From Gordionus sp. m RMFG-2023 (taxonomy: Eukaryota; Nematomorpha; Gordioida; Chordodea; Parachordodidae): DNA of 64,000 nt. Position numbers and translations under genes: made by a program. A model generated the notes under the pieces. That model saw nothing but the letters and a program-made list of their open reading frames with translations. It was not told the DNA's origin and ran no database searches. The stretch spans positions 33,333,561 to 33,397,560 of the forward strand of contig NC_088775.1 in NCBI RefSeq assembly GCF_954871325.1, given 5' to 3'. This document shows, piece by piece, positions 21,083 to 36,000 of the stretch. Positions within the stretch are counted from its first letter, which is position 1. Every line of letters begins with the position of its first letter.

Positions 21083-24000
21083 CTAATAACATGAATTCGA
21101 AATTAGTCATTGATATTTTACATAAATAAAATTTAGTAAGATCATTTTTTAAAATAAAAATATGGTGAAATTATGTTCATCTAAAATAATATTACAAATA
21201 AAATGCAATGAGTGATGTGTATGATAAAATCAAATAATGAATTAATGCCTTATAAAGTTCATGTCATCTTCAAAACGATTCATTAAATCTAAAAATTTTA
21301 CTTTTTGTTCTAATTTTGGCTGAGAATATAAAGGTTGAAATGGTAAACTATTAGCATGGTTAATATCATTATCTTTGTTTCTGCTGTATTTGTATCTGAA
21401 AGAATTTTCACCAACATCACGGCTAGTATCTAAACTATCGAGGTAAATATCTTTAACAGTTGAGGAATCACCATTGGGCGAGGATGAGTTAGATTCGAGA
21501 GTATTAAATGTTGAACGAGAAAAGGGGAATCTGATCAAGGTATGAGGCTTTAGTTCCTCGCTGAAAACCGCCTTGCGAGTGTTATCAGTGAATTGTTGGT
21601 TTGATCTATATAAATTTATAAAGTTAAAATTAATTTGATAATTTATACAATCACCAAAAATAATTTTAGTTTTATAAGATTTATCTATTCTAAATATAGT
21701 AAACGTTAAAGATGAATGATTAATTAAGAGAAAATTTCATAGTCAAAAAAAATTAGGGATAAAAACCTTTTTTGATATTTGTCAGGTTGAAGTTGAGGTT
21801 TTGAAAAGGATTTGGTTGTTTGTGGTAAAACGGGTTCGGTTCAAAAAAAAAATTAAAAATTAGTTTTGAGTGTTTTTCCCGTAAAAATGTTTATTCAAAA
21901 TTCAAAGAAATCAAATAAAATGTTTGCTTCAAAATTTAAACTTTTACCTTTATTCAAATTGAATTTATAGTTTGTTTTTATAATATAATATATATACATT
22001 TTAATTGCCAAAAATGATTTTTACATAAATCAATTTTTTATAATTATACCATTCTATTTACATTAAAAAATCCCAAGTATTTATAAAATAACTCAAATTA
22101 AATCCTATAGCAGAGGTTAACAATCCTGTTGAAAACAATCAAATTTAATTTTTAAAATTTCTCTCCTGTAAAATTATAAAAAGTGGAGATAAAATATTCT
22201 AATTCTTAGGGTACGAAATACAAAATATACAATGAAAATTACATATAAGTATAACAAAATAAAAATATGTCATTAGTTATATTTGTAATGCTTCTATTTT
22301 AAAAAGCTTATTCAAGAGTGAGATTAAAATATTTTCTAAAATCATTGTCCATTCTAGATCTTTATGGTGATAACATAAATGAAGAAAATTCTCTTTACAA
22401 GATGACTTTGTGGCTGGAACTGCTAAAACCACTTAAGAAAGTTTAATAATTTCAGGCTAGGTCTTCTTCATTCCTTCCAATATCAAAGTATATACCATGG
22501 TCTTGGAATATTCTACCTTGAACTAAAATATCAAATATAGGGCAAACATATATTATATTGAAATTAATTTATCTAGCCAAAGAAACAGGTTGATAAAGTT
22601 CCAATGTTTATTTCATCATTTTGTTGATCAGTAATTTCCCCAGAATTTTTACGTCCTTTCTATTTCATCATTAAGGATGGTGTCTCAATATCAACACTAA
22701 TTTCATCATCAATAATATTAATAACATCCTCAATTCTGCATTCTCGTCCATAAATTTATTAAATGCCATTTTACCAAATATATCCCTTCATCTGATATTG
22801 AAATTTGGTATCTAAGTTTCAAATACAGGGCAGAAAGTAATATGTCATTTCTAAGATAGTTACGTGCATATTATGCTAGTTGCTAATACATTGGCAAAAG
22901 GAATATCGATAGTTTCAATCTCCAAAAGACATTTTACCCATGTAACATAAAAACTACTCAACATTAATTGCTCCCTCTGCAAAACCTTTGTTGCTATTTT
23001 TAGTGGTTTCAGTATATTTAATATATTATCTACTTCGCTCCATTGCTCAATTGACAAATAATAGTTTATGCGAATTGGCTAAATTCTGATAAAAATCTTT
23101 TAGCTTAATAAGCCAGATTATACCTATGACAATCCAGGAGCTAATAACAAAATTGTAACTTTTATTAAGCTTTAAAAGTGTAAGTGTTCTTAGTTTTTTT
23201 TTATTAATTAACCTGGCCTTTGATATAGCACATCGAATGCCATAAACACTCGAATGTAATTCATTCTAAAATCATCTCAAAATATGAGGTCTCTATATTG
23301 AGGGCTTTGAAAATTGTGAAATTCAGTCTAAAGAGCTAAGAAAGGTATAATAATCAGGAAATTGCCAGAGTCCATCCACATAAATCGGTAGGTATTCTAA
23401 ATCTAATAATTGAATAGATTTAACCATACCATTATCAGAGGTGATGGTAAAATTTGTTCTGCAGAAATATAAGTTTTCATCACTTCTAATCTAGCTTGAA
23501 GATTTTACAAATATCTGATTGTAGAAAATGTAAGATAATAAAGAAGGAAATAAGGTGATTGATGTGAAAATTTTTTAAATCCTTTAAACGTTTTAAATAA
23601 AATAGTAATTTTTAATTTAAACAAATTTAATTAATAAAATTAAAAATACTATATATAAAACTTATTGAACCAACTGAATTCATTTTAAAATTCGGGCCCT
23701 GGGCAAATAATTTAAGAGGGTTAGGGTTCATCCAAAAGACGGGTTTAACCTGATTCAGGGTTCAATTTATGAAAAAAATATATACCACATTAATTTTTTC
23801 CTAGACAAGTAATATAAATTTATGTGATAGAAAGACTTTTCTTTAAAAAAATCCATCTTTCCAAAAGTAAGCCTCAGTGTAGTAATTAGATCACTAATAA
23901 GAATGAAAAGAATATTTTGTAAATCCAGATATAATTGATTTGGTGGAACCTATGTCCTAGCTTTCAAAATATTAAATAAAAAAACCTTATTTCTCAATTT

Positions 24001-27000
24001 TAAAATTGGAATATCCAGCTATGAGTGGCTTGACTAGAAGTCTGCAATGGGTGGGAATTTAACCCACTCCCTCGCTCTTTTATAAACTTTTTAACCGGTC
24101 CGTTTATTGTTATTATTTTTAACTCGCTTTCCCACGGTTTTTAAATTTACCCACCATTTTACTTTTTATAAAATTATAATTATTATTCTTAAATTTTTAG
24201 ATATATTTTCTTCGTTCATTAAAAAAAACTAAGCATATTATTAAATAAAAATTTTTAAATTAAAATTAAAAGAAATTTCAAAAAAAATTTTTTTAGTAAA
24301 AATGTGAGAGTATAAAAAAATAATTTTTTAGTAAACACCGACTCGATTCGGCTTTCAAACCGCCAGAACCTTATTTAAAAAAATGCATAAACACCTGCCT
24401 ATTGACGTACTAATTTTGGCCTACAATTTTTGCCAATTCAATTTCCCTACCTCCCCGCCTGGGATGTGATGCAATCACGACTATTAATTTTTAAGTTTAA
24501 TCGCTACTTTTATGAGCAAAAAAATCCACCAAAATTAGCAACTTCTTAAATAAATGGATAATTTATTACTTTACATATTTCTAAAGAAAACGTATGAAAA
24601 ATGAATATAATATATATATTTCTTTGTTAAAAACAATGTTTTAAATATATTACCCTAAAGTGTGGTTCTTATTAATCTCGACGGATAATTGATATTGACG
24701 TAAAAGTGTGGTAGCCCGACGCGGTAAAATATAAAAAATAACGATGGATAGAAGGGATAATTCGAGTATTAGGAAAATTAAATGGAGGATGATCAGGGAA
24801 GAGTGATTTTGGTTTAATGAGGTTGCTTGAGCAGTGTGATAGAGTTCAAGGTTCTTGCGATCAAATTTGGGGAAGAATATAATATACATAAAAAGGATAA
24901 ATCGGTCAAAAAACATAAGCCAGGAGATAAATAATGTCTTAATCTTCTTGACATGCTAAACAAAAAGGGTAAAGCCTTTATTTATAACTCAATGCTATGT
25001 TTCGGCAAGAATAAAGGTAACGACAGGAATTTTTTAAGAGCTTTTGAAGTGCTCATATGATGGCGTAGTGTTCTTTCGAAAAAAAAATTTTTTAATAAAA
25101 TTCCTACTTGTACTGTTTCATTTAGACGTCGGGCCAAATCCCGCGCCCGTTCTTCCGTAGTAGTATGACGCCTTTTGGCGAGGATAGCAGTAGCATCTAT
25201 GACACGAGCGATTTTATCGAAGGCGACTCCAGTTTGCTCGATATGGCGGGCGTAGCTGCGAGACAGTTCCTCTAAGTAACGACCCGCGAGGGAGACATTG
25301 CTCTCTAAGGCGCGTATGCGATTATTTAAACGCATGAATATGGACTCCTTATGGCTCAGGGCGGAGATGGCGGTTTTCTTAAGTCCAGTCTCTGGTTTGA
25401 TAGAATTTGCCGTGAACGATTCCACGCTTTTAACTGTCGTGTTTTCACTGTAAGTATCGGTGAAATTCAGTTTTACTTTGATATTTGATTCCTCAATATC
25501 TGTTCCAGTTACATCTGCTACAATTTGGGCTGGCTTAACCTTAGTTGAGAAGTCTTTTGATGAGGAGGAAAAAATCAGAGGTAGGCAGGAAAGGCAATCT
25601 TGTGATCGGTTAGGGTATATCATCATCCAAAGACGGGCGTAAAAACAGGATGCGGAGTGGGGCAACCCAGCGAGGGTATAAATGGGTGTAAAGGAGGTGA
25701 TAAACCCTATAGATGAACAACACTCACAAAACTGGCTAAACCATAGTAAGTTCGCATGATGGAAAGAATTTATATGAAGAGGATCGAAATCAGGGAAGAT
25801 GCCAGTCACATTATAATTGAGTACGGGAGGATTTAGGAAAGATGAGTAGTCTCTATCGTGAATGCGAAGCGAGTCTATATTAATTTAAAAATTGTAAATG
25901 AGGATGGGAGAAGTAAAAAAAGAAAGAAATAAAATGGATGATTTATTAGCAAAAAAAATATGTTATAAATATTTATCTAATTTTAAAAACTTAACTACTG
26001 AAACGAGGATATTATCTATTTATTCTGTTAAAAATAAGATAAATCGTTCTCTTATAAAATTGATACTAAGTGGCTATAGATAAGAAATAAAGCTAAGATA
26101 GTTAATTATGGCCTCTTTAATTTTAATGCAATTGGCAAATTTAGCTATCAATTTTATTAAATAAGTTTAAAAAAAGAATAAAGGTAGTAAATTGGGGTTA
26201 AAAAATGAAATTATCTAGAGCACTGCACTGTTGTAACTTATAATGTTTTTTAAGTGGCAGGTGCTTGCTATAATTCAAACTTTTGTGGGCAAAATTAAAA
26301 ATGTTATGTGAATATTTTTTTCCCTAAATTAAAGTTTAATAATATTTAGCACAGTAAACTTACAAATGTTACTTTTATTTCAAACATATTTGTTTAATAC
26401 ATACATTCTAGGAGTTACAATGAATGCAGTACCCATACAATTCTATTTAAGTTTTCTTGCATAAATAATGCAAGATTCTCCTTATTTACGAATATCAAAT
26501 ATAGAGTTTAACCTTGTAAGTATGATAAATCGTCGGTTGTGTCATTAAGTGTGATATCATGGCTGCCAGAATTAAGCAAATCGAGGGAGGTATGATTGGC
26601 ATGCGTTCGATGATTATGTTGGGAATTCATGATATCAGTAGGCACTAAAACATTGCTCGCGTGATTTAGTATTGTTAAAACGGCGTCTGAGGTGACAAAT
26701 AAGGAAAAAATATTTAATCGATCCATATAATCACCCATGCATTTATTTAAAGTGTATGTGCCATCCATGTATTATTGGAAAAAAATTTGAATTCGAATTT
26801 TATAATATTGGTTAAGATGGACATTGGGTTTCTTCCTGTGTTTTATTTGTTCAATCATTTATTTATTAACTAAAAGGTAGATCTTATATACATTCAATTC
26901 AACAATCATTTATCATAACCTATTTTCTTAAAAATGGCTTATGCAATTATTCGCTATGAACGACCTTCTAAAATTGTAATGTAACATAATATAGTAGTTC

Positions 27001-30000
27001 GTTCACAATGTGATTAATAATTTTCAAGTGAAATTTCATTTAAAAAATTATAAGTTATTGAAAAATTCAAATAATTAAATATCAATCGTAAAATGGCAAA
27101 AAAAATCATTTTGCAATTGAAGCATTGCCATGGTAAAATCTGTCATAAATCATAATATGTAGTATACATTGTAACTAAAATAAGATTGGTGTTTATTATT
27201 ATTTTACTTATATGGTTATTCTTGGTTGATAAGAGTATTTTATTACCTGCTAAAAATTGATACTTCACTATTAAAATGTGCAGATAAATAAAACAAAACG
27301 GTTACACGTAAAGAAACATTTTCATAAAAAATCATGAAAAAACGTGGTTTAAACCTTTAGCACTGAGGAGTATATTTCTAGATTGTTTATCACTTGAATT
27401 ATCCGCCGTTCCTTCTCTAGAATCCCTCTGACTATTAGGAGGATTTGAATCCTTAGTTAAATCCTCTAACTTTCTATCTCCCATGCTATTTACCTGTGAC
27501 TCTTTTAAACTCATATTTTTAGACTCTTTGGTGTATATAAAATTTTTCTCGATATTATTCAATGAATGCATTCCTTTGCAATTTTCTGTTAAATTGCCCA
27601 TTTTTTGGAGGTTAGTGACGTTGGATAGATTGTTATTGATATAACTATTATTAATTTCGTTAAAATTATTATCCGAATGTTCCAGGGTTACGTAATTAGC
27701 AATAATGTAACGGTCTGATGAAGCTGTTGTTATGATGTTATCGTTCAAGGGAGCTGTGGTGGTATCGTGAACATCTCCACGAAAGGCGGCACGGGCTTCA
27801 CTAATAACGTCATCACGGTAGTTGGAGTCTACATCTTTTTTTTTCAAATATATATTAAAATTAAATATTGTGAATCCAAAGAAGTTTGACCCTGAGGGAA
27901 CCCATTTCTCAAATTATAAAGGCATTCAAAAAGGATAAGATCTAATGTTGATAAAATTAGAGTTAGGCAGTATAGCAAATACTTTGTATATTAAATACAA
28001 GATAAAATATACTTTTGTATCTTGTATCTTTTATCTGTATCTTAATTACTTTTTTAAAAGTGTTAAATATTTAATATGCAATAGATACAGATACTTTAAT
28101 ATTTATCTTTTGGTATATTTAAATGTTTATTAATTTAAGTTAAATATTTAATTTAAATCCAAGTTACACTAATAAACCTTTTTTATAAATTTACCACCGA
28201 TAATTAATAACATTTAATGATATCTTCTTAAAATAATAATCTTTACACATTTTTTAAAGGTAATATATTATTGATATAATAATAATATAACAAACATATA
28301 TCTCAATAAATGTTCAGTTTTCTACTGCAGTACAAAACCAATAATAACTTAAAGGAAAATTCATGTGCTCTAAGCTGCAGGGATTGTTATTATGGGGATT
28401 TGGTCCCAATTTTATTAAATACACATGAAACTTCAAAACGTTACGTTTTTGCCTACCATTTATTAAAGCCACCGAAGTTGGGTAAAATAAAAGTGGATCT
28501 ATTAATAATTTTAATTATGAATATAAAATAACTTTATAGCAGGGATGTGAACTTTTCGGCAAAAAAAAGGGTCCAGGTCCGGGTACAGAAATAAAATTTG
28601 AAAGGACCCGGGTCCAGGGTTCGGGTTCAAGGAACATAAAAATAATGACTCAAAATAAGATTCTTTATTTATTCATTTATTATTATACTTCATATATACA
28701 TATTCATAATTTTCAAATGAAAAATTTAAAAATGAAATAATTTATATTTTTAAATGTTTTATTCTCGTACAATCATAATATCTTCTAAAATATCATCCTT
28801 GAGATTTCCAAGGAAAGTAGACAATATATATTTCAAAGATAAAAATTCACGTTCTATCCTTACCTAAAATAGAAAGTTTTCTTTATAAAATTATTGTACT
28901 TGTGTCGCCGGTACAGCCATGAAAATTCTAGATAAGATATATAATTCTGAATATATTGAAGAATTTTCTTCCCAGAATTTTAAAATATTTATATCCTTAT
29001 TTATTCTCTTAACTTCTGAGAACTTTACTATTAAAGATGCAATAGGCATTTTTTTGATCCTCCTTTCTATCTGATGATAATATGATTTTTTTTCTTTATC
29101 TAAAAGTAAAATTTCTAGATCATCAATGTTGCTATCATTATTATTATCACTACAACCAATAGGTATTGTCGTAGCCTCCAATATATTGTAAATAATGGAG
29201 TTTTGATTATGCCATAAATCCTTAAGATGGTCTTTAGCCATTTGTCTTTGCTCAATACTCAATAAAACTTGATATCGAGGGTCTAAATATATAGAAGGGT
29301 ATACAACACTCTTTTGCAAATATTTTTGCTCTCGAATTTTCATGTTTTCTAATATTTCGTATAAAAAGGACTGTAAATTTTTCTAAATCTAATCGGCATC
29401 TAATCCATATGCCTTAAAATCATAAACATAATTATTCGGATTGTAATCTTAATATTGTTATTTTTAAAGGAACTAATACACTAGTAATGTCCTTTTGGCA
29501 CCAATCATCTTCCGACTCCTATAATAAATCATTACAGAAATCTTTCAAATTTAATAATCGTTCTAGCTTCATACAAAATAAAATATTATTACACTGGAAA
29601 ATAATTTATGTTATCAATATCTAAATAAAATGGAAGTCAAATTGAAAGAAAAACGCGATGATAAAATAAATGATTCAACAAAAAAAGTTAATAAAATTTA
29701 AATTTTTAAAAAAAATATTTTTATTTTTTAAATTTTTTATGACACCTAAAACCCTTAGACCCTCCACTTTTAAAAGGGGTCCGGGTTCAAGCAAAATACG
29801 AGGATTCATGGTCCGCACATCTCTGCTTTATAGCTAATTTCAAAAACCTTATTTCAAAATTATAAGGATTGATAATGATGATAAAAAAATATTTGCAAAA
29901 TCTGTTGCTTAATGAAGCACAGCATATGCTATTTTTATGGACAAAGTTAATGCATTTGACCAATCAGGTGATTATTTTTGGTTTAATAATATACCTTCTA

Positions 30001-33000
30001 AAAATAATGAGGCTATAGAAAATGAATTGGAAATGTTATATTATATAGAAGACGATTGTATGTAGAACAGCAACTTACATAAATATAAGCACATCAAAAT
30101 AATTTTTAAGTATAATATTAGCTGCCTACTTCAACCCAGTTGAACAGTTATTTTGCTGTGCAAACCATGTCAATAGACCAAATAGGATGTGTTGCCTTAT
30201 AGGATAAAAATCTCGCCTATGCCTAATTAAGCTTAGTTTAAGAATTGTTAAAATGAATTAGTTAAAAATTAGGCAGAGTCTAAAGAGCTCTACTACTGGT
30301 CCGAGAGTTACTTAAGAAATATTATTTATTCATATTTACTAAAATTTATATATAATTATTTTATTTATATTTATTAAAATTATTTAAATACGATTATTTT
30401 ATTTATATTAATTAAAATTATTTAAATACAATTTTATTTATATTTATCAAAATTATTTAAATACAATTATTTTATTTATATTTGTTACGTAATGCTGACG
30501 AGAGATTAGCCGAGCTCCTTAGCTGATGCCTAATTTATGAGATATTTTTACCAAAAATTCGGCTAAGCCATTTGGAGTGAGCTAAAATTAGAAGCTTGCG
30601 CAACACTATAAATAGGCATTTGTCATGAATTATTTGAGAAATTAATTATATTTAAATATAATGATAATTTAGAAAAATTTTAATGTATTTTAACTACTTT
30701 TTTATATGAACTATTTTGCTATTTGGGTGATATGCTAAACGTAGATAGGGGTGTAGATTCTGTTATTGTTGCAAGGGTTAGACAAGTATGGAAGATGTTC
30801 AGAGTGATGTCGTCTATTCTAACAAGTATGTCTTTCTGAAGTTAAAGTGAAAAGTTTATGTAAACTGTGTGAGGAGTTTTTAGGTTTATGGCGGTGAAAT
30901 AAAGTGGCTCAAGAAGCTAAATGGGAAAAAATGGAGATGAGGATGTTTACATGGATGTGTGGATTATCTCTGAGATAGAGAGAAACTAACAAGGAATTAG
31001 CAAGGATGTAAATAGAAGTGATTAGACTGGCAATAAGAAGAAATATAATAAGACGGTTTGTACATATGGAACGTAAGACAAAAGAAAACTGGGTAAAGAA
31101 ATGCAACTTGATAAAAAAAGGAGGATCGACCTCGAGGAAGACCCGAGATGACGTGAATAAAGGTGATAGCGGCAGATATGAGAAAAATAGATCTCTCAGA
31201 TATTGATGCTCAGGACCGTCAAAATTGGAGAAGGAAAATCGTAGGGAAAACTGGCTTACCTGAATAACGGGAAATTGCCATTAAACGGAGATAAGATTGT
31301 CCTATACTTTTATAAAATTAATATCATATATAATCTTAATTGTAATATACTATATTATACATACTATATGAAAATATGTTAAGTGGAATATATATAAATA
31401 AAGTGTTTCGTTTATCATTATGCCTTAATTTTTTAACAGAAGGTCCAAAAATATAAGGTTTCACATCATGACAATTTTTTTAAGTATCTGCATATATATA
31501 CCTTTTTCAATTAATTATCTGTATCTTTATCTTAAATACAAATATTTTAAGAGGGCGACCTTATGTATAAAGGATCCGGATCTGTTACGGTTCAATTGCA
31601 ATGATAAAGGTTCCGGTTGGGTAAAGGTTTAAAAAAAATTATAAAGTTTTCCAGGTTTTATAATATTTATCTGTATTATAAATTGCAATATTATTAGATT
31701 TACATTTATGAATAAAATAAATATTAAATTAGAGAGAAAAAAAATATTTATAAAATTAATAAAACTCCTCAGGAAAGGTAAAGTGTAAATTATCAAATAT
31801 TATGGCATAAGTTATAATTTATATATAAAACAAGGGTTCAACCTGGTTCAAAAAATATATAAGATTCGGATTTGCTCCTTTTAGCGATTTGACATAATGA
31901 TTCGGTTACGGTTCAGAAAATTATACGGTTAGTTCAAATCTGAATATTCTGTTTGGTCCGTCCGGGTCTCTGGATACTTTATTTAAAGTATTTGTCCATC
32001 CCTGGATAAAATCATTAATGTTAATTGAAAGTAAAAAATTGGAGAGTTTTTGAACATGGCTCAACGTTTTAACAATATTGATTAGTTGTAATGATTCTCA
32101 AATCATAATTGCAATATTATTTGGGGTAGATAATATAATAATATACATGTGTAGTAAAGCTTAAAAAAATGGAAATGGTTCTTAAATCAATGAATCCAAT
32201 ATACCGTCAAATAAAAAAATTTTTTTTATCTTTAACATAATAAAAGAGGGGGTTTAAAGAAAAACTTTTTTTTATCTTTAACAGATATATATTGTTGATC
32301 TATACTTACAAAAATACGAAACGAATATTTGCACTATTAGTATTCGATTCTTTTTTTGGAATCGAATAATTCCTTATTTGTATTCGTACGAATAATAAAA
32401 ACATTATTCGACTTAATTCGTGGAATATTTGATTCAAAAATTAAATTCTTTAAAAATATTTTCAAAAATGAAAAAATCTTAAATTTTTTATGAATCTTTA
32501 AATAATTATTTTTACAAAATTTGTGATTTCATCTTGAAAGATTTATTGTTTATGAAAATTATAATTAGGTTATAAAAGATATTTTATTAACATATTTAGA
32601 ATTTTAGGTAAAATTTGAACAAAAATATTTCTTCTTTAAAAATAAAGATTTCTGCCTAAAAGATTTTTTTTCAAACTCTGAGTGATTTATATAGAAATAA
32701 AGTTTAAAAAAATAAAATATTCGTTAACTTGCAAATTTTAAACATTTGTGAATAAGTTACAATATTTAAGAATAATGTCGAATATATAGGATAAATTTAC
32801 ATATATGAAAAAATCATACGAATTATTCGATCGAATAAGGAATAAAAAGAATAATTTTGTTATTCGTATTCGTAAAATACGAATCGAATTAAATAAAATC
32901 TAACAAAAAATTTGTTTTAGGTATATTTTGAACAATTTTTAAAAGAGTTTAAACTTTCATCATCTTCATCTTCAGGGACGAATTCCTCAGCCAGGTTGGT

Positions 33001-36000
33001 CCCGTAAACTCGAATTAGCGTTAGGGGGCAGTAATGTTCAGAACCGTGGTGACTCAACAACTCGATCTAAAAAATCAAAAATTTATTTTCTTTTATTGCT
33101 CGTGAGGGCAAGAAGACCTTGAGATATTTATACAAATTTATTTTATAAATCAAATAAAAAGAGCTGATTTTATATATTTGAAACCCCTTTTTATATATAA
33201 AAACATTAAATACATTTTAAGTTATATAGACTTTTAAAATCAAAAGAAGGTCATTGTATAAAACTGTTTTTCCCAAATAAGTAATAAGTTAATTTATACG
33301 GTTGATGACTACGTTTTTAAAAATGATGAACTATAAAAGAACGATAAGATAATACTTTAATGTATCGAGCGAACAAATTGGCATCCACGCGAAAAGATTG
33401 CATTTTCCTCTCATCGGAAGCAACGAAAGTTTTATTCATGAGCCATTCCTTGGTAGGATATCTGGTTTGTTTTGATAGTTAAATACGCAGCGATAATTAT
33501 CTATATGACAATTAATTAACAATTTAAAACATAAGATTATCAATCTAGGCATTAACACCCAATAAAGTAACTATTAATACATGGTGATAATTGTATATTT
33601 TGTTCAAATAATTTCAGAGGAATGTCATTTAGACATCACAGCGAACTAGATTGGAATTATTTCATATTTAAAAAAACAATAAAGGGGTTTTAATGCGACG
33701 TCATTGCCGACTTGGTTTGGGGCGAACAATATAGTTCGGTCTTATATATCAGAGCTCGATATAATTTTCCATTTTAAATTGATTGATAATTGAATGTAAA
33801 GAAGAATGAAATATTGGTAGTCTGTATTGCGAGGAATTGCTTGTAGAATGGATATTAGTAGTAAGAATAGGTCAATTTAAATATAAGAATTTAATTAATC
33901 AAGTGAAAAAAGTTTCTTTATTATATAAAAAAAACTAAATTCAAAAAATGTGAAATTAACTGATACAAATGTAATAGAACATATTTTTAAGGTTTTTTCC
34001 CCCGTCAAATTTAGATAAATGGATTGCCGAGAAATTCATGCAAATGTTAGTCAAAATTTCGTTCATAAATGAAAATATAATCTTTGCGATTGCGCCAATT
34101 TTTTAAAATTTGTTTTGTGATGGGGATTAGATCTCGAGTAAATCTAGTCTATTCAATCAATTTTAAAGATGTCATACTATAGGTTTTTATTCTCTGTAAT
34201 GAAGAAAAGGTCCTCTCATTTGTGCTTGTATTAATTGGTATCATTGCTAAAATATTCAGAAATTTTAATATATATGGAAACTTATAAAACATACTTTAAA
34301 GTATGCAATGCTGTATTTCTTGGAGGATTATCTAAAAAAATTAGTCTTTTATGCCAAATAAATTCTGAAATCAATTGGCCTTCAGATGCATTTATATCCT
34401 CTGAATAAAATTTAGAGAATTATTTAATTCTTTTAATATCAATATTTAATATATCCTCAATCAGATTAGAGGGAGTTGTGAGATAGAGTATTTGTAAATT
34501 GGATAGAGCCATTTGATAAATCACAAATAGTTCATTGATTTAAGTCAAAATCAAATCCAAAAGTGGAATAAAAACAGTTATCAATATACATAATCAAAAC
34601 ATGATCATTTTCGTATCATCTTAAAGTATTAAAATTCAAGGAGACTATATAGGATGTTAATTTTTTAGCCATCTACCAGTATCAAACCCTAGATCCCCCG
34701 TTTCAGAGACACACAACTTGCGCTTGCACTAGCAATTATAATTATATTATTAGTCCAACTCAATTAAATTTTGCCATTATAATTTTAAATATATTAATGA
34801 AAAGGGGGCTTCAATTTATAATATATTCTTTAGTTACATTTGGCTGAAATAATAATTAAATTTTTTATTCTATTACATCCAAACCTTCTATTGTGACCCA
34901 AGTTTAAGAATTTCATAAGTCACAATATATTGTGAGGTAAGAAATTTACTATATGTATTTATAGATATATAATTAAAAAATTCTTAATTTTATCTGACTA
35001 TTTAGATTTTTAATATAGGTAAATTTTTACCATAATTTTTTGTGACATTTAATGATTAACTATATATTATCTTTTACGTAAGAAATATATCCTTATCCCA
35101 CCAAGAAAGGATCAAATTGAATAATATAAAACCTCTATTTGCAACTATAATGGTATCTAAAGAAAATAGTTTAATTATTCATTTGCCTCCAACTATTCTC
35201 ATTTCAAAATAGCTTTTTATTTAATTATAATTTATTGATAAATCCATAAATTAAGTATTATATAAAAAAAATAGTTGTTCAGGAATATAATGATGGCAAT
35301 GGTTATATAAAATAGGATAATATATTTTTCCCTTTTTTAAAATGTTGGCCCAACATTATTTCATACTTTCCATAAAAATGTAACATTTTCCATAATTTAT
35401 ATTATGATAGGTCTATAATTATATTATAAATTATTATAACAAAATTTTATCCATATATATTTTAAAAATGTCATTTTACCCTAACCCCCCCCAAATGACA
35501 TCCCCACCCCCCTTTAAGATTTTTGAATGCAAACTATTCCTATGCCCCCACCCCAGCTCCTGTAGACGATGTGGTTCCAGTAGAATTGGTATCAGATATT
35601 GGGCCAGCTTTTATGTCTTATGAATTAAAAAATTTTTACAAAGTAAGGTTATTATACATATTTTTACTCCTGCTTATCACCTCTACTCTAATGGGATGGC
35701 AAGCAAAGAGGGCTGTTCGTAGGAATATGATTTATAAAATTAGGGAGTTGCGATGAGCTCATGTTAGCAGATGTTTTATTAAATTATCGCAATGCTACTC
35801 ATTCGGTAACAAATTTTCCACTTACAACTAGATTGTTAGGTAGAAATGGGATGAAATGGAGTTTTTTAGATAATAATGACTGTGATGTCTGATTATAAAA
35901 GTATTAATAGTAGAGAATTAATTATGGTAACTGTTTTTGAGAAAGTGGGTACAAATCAATATTAGAAAAATGTAATGTGGGAAATCAAGATATATCGCAA

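Larger units (their letters stand above)
27958..32004. mobile_element. possible large hAT element with 8-bp duplication GATAAAAT, heavily invaded
   Basis: GATAAAAT occurs at 27950-27957 and again at 32005-32012. Just inside, the left sequence (TAGAGTTAGGCAGTATAGC, then AAATACTTTG) resembles the inverted right end (CAGGGATGGAC, then AAATACTTTA), allowing a small gap. Subterminal (A)TACAAGATA/TATCTTGTA words occur near both ends. If real, this 4-kb element has been invaded by the hAT at 28540, the MITE at 30187 and the LINE fragment at 30780. The single 8-bp match is the main support. Confidence 0.45.

Noticed and set aside
24020-24475. Possible MITE with TAGAAGTCTGC and CACGACTA ends
   Set aside because: Ends pair poorly and the flanks GGCTTGAC and TTAATTTT do not match.
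29930-30180. Stretch resembling a Tc1/mariner DDE ending (YFNPVEQLF)
   Set aside because: Only a few residues match and no D-D-E spacing can be traced.
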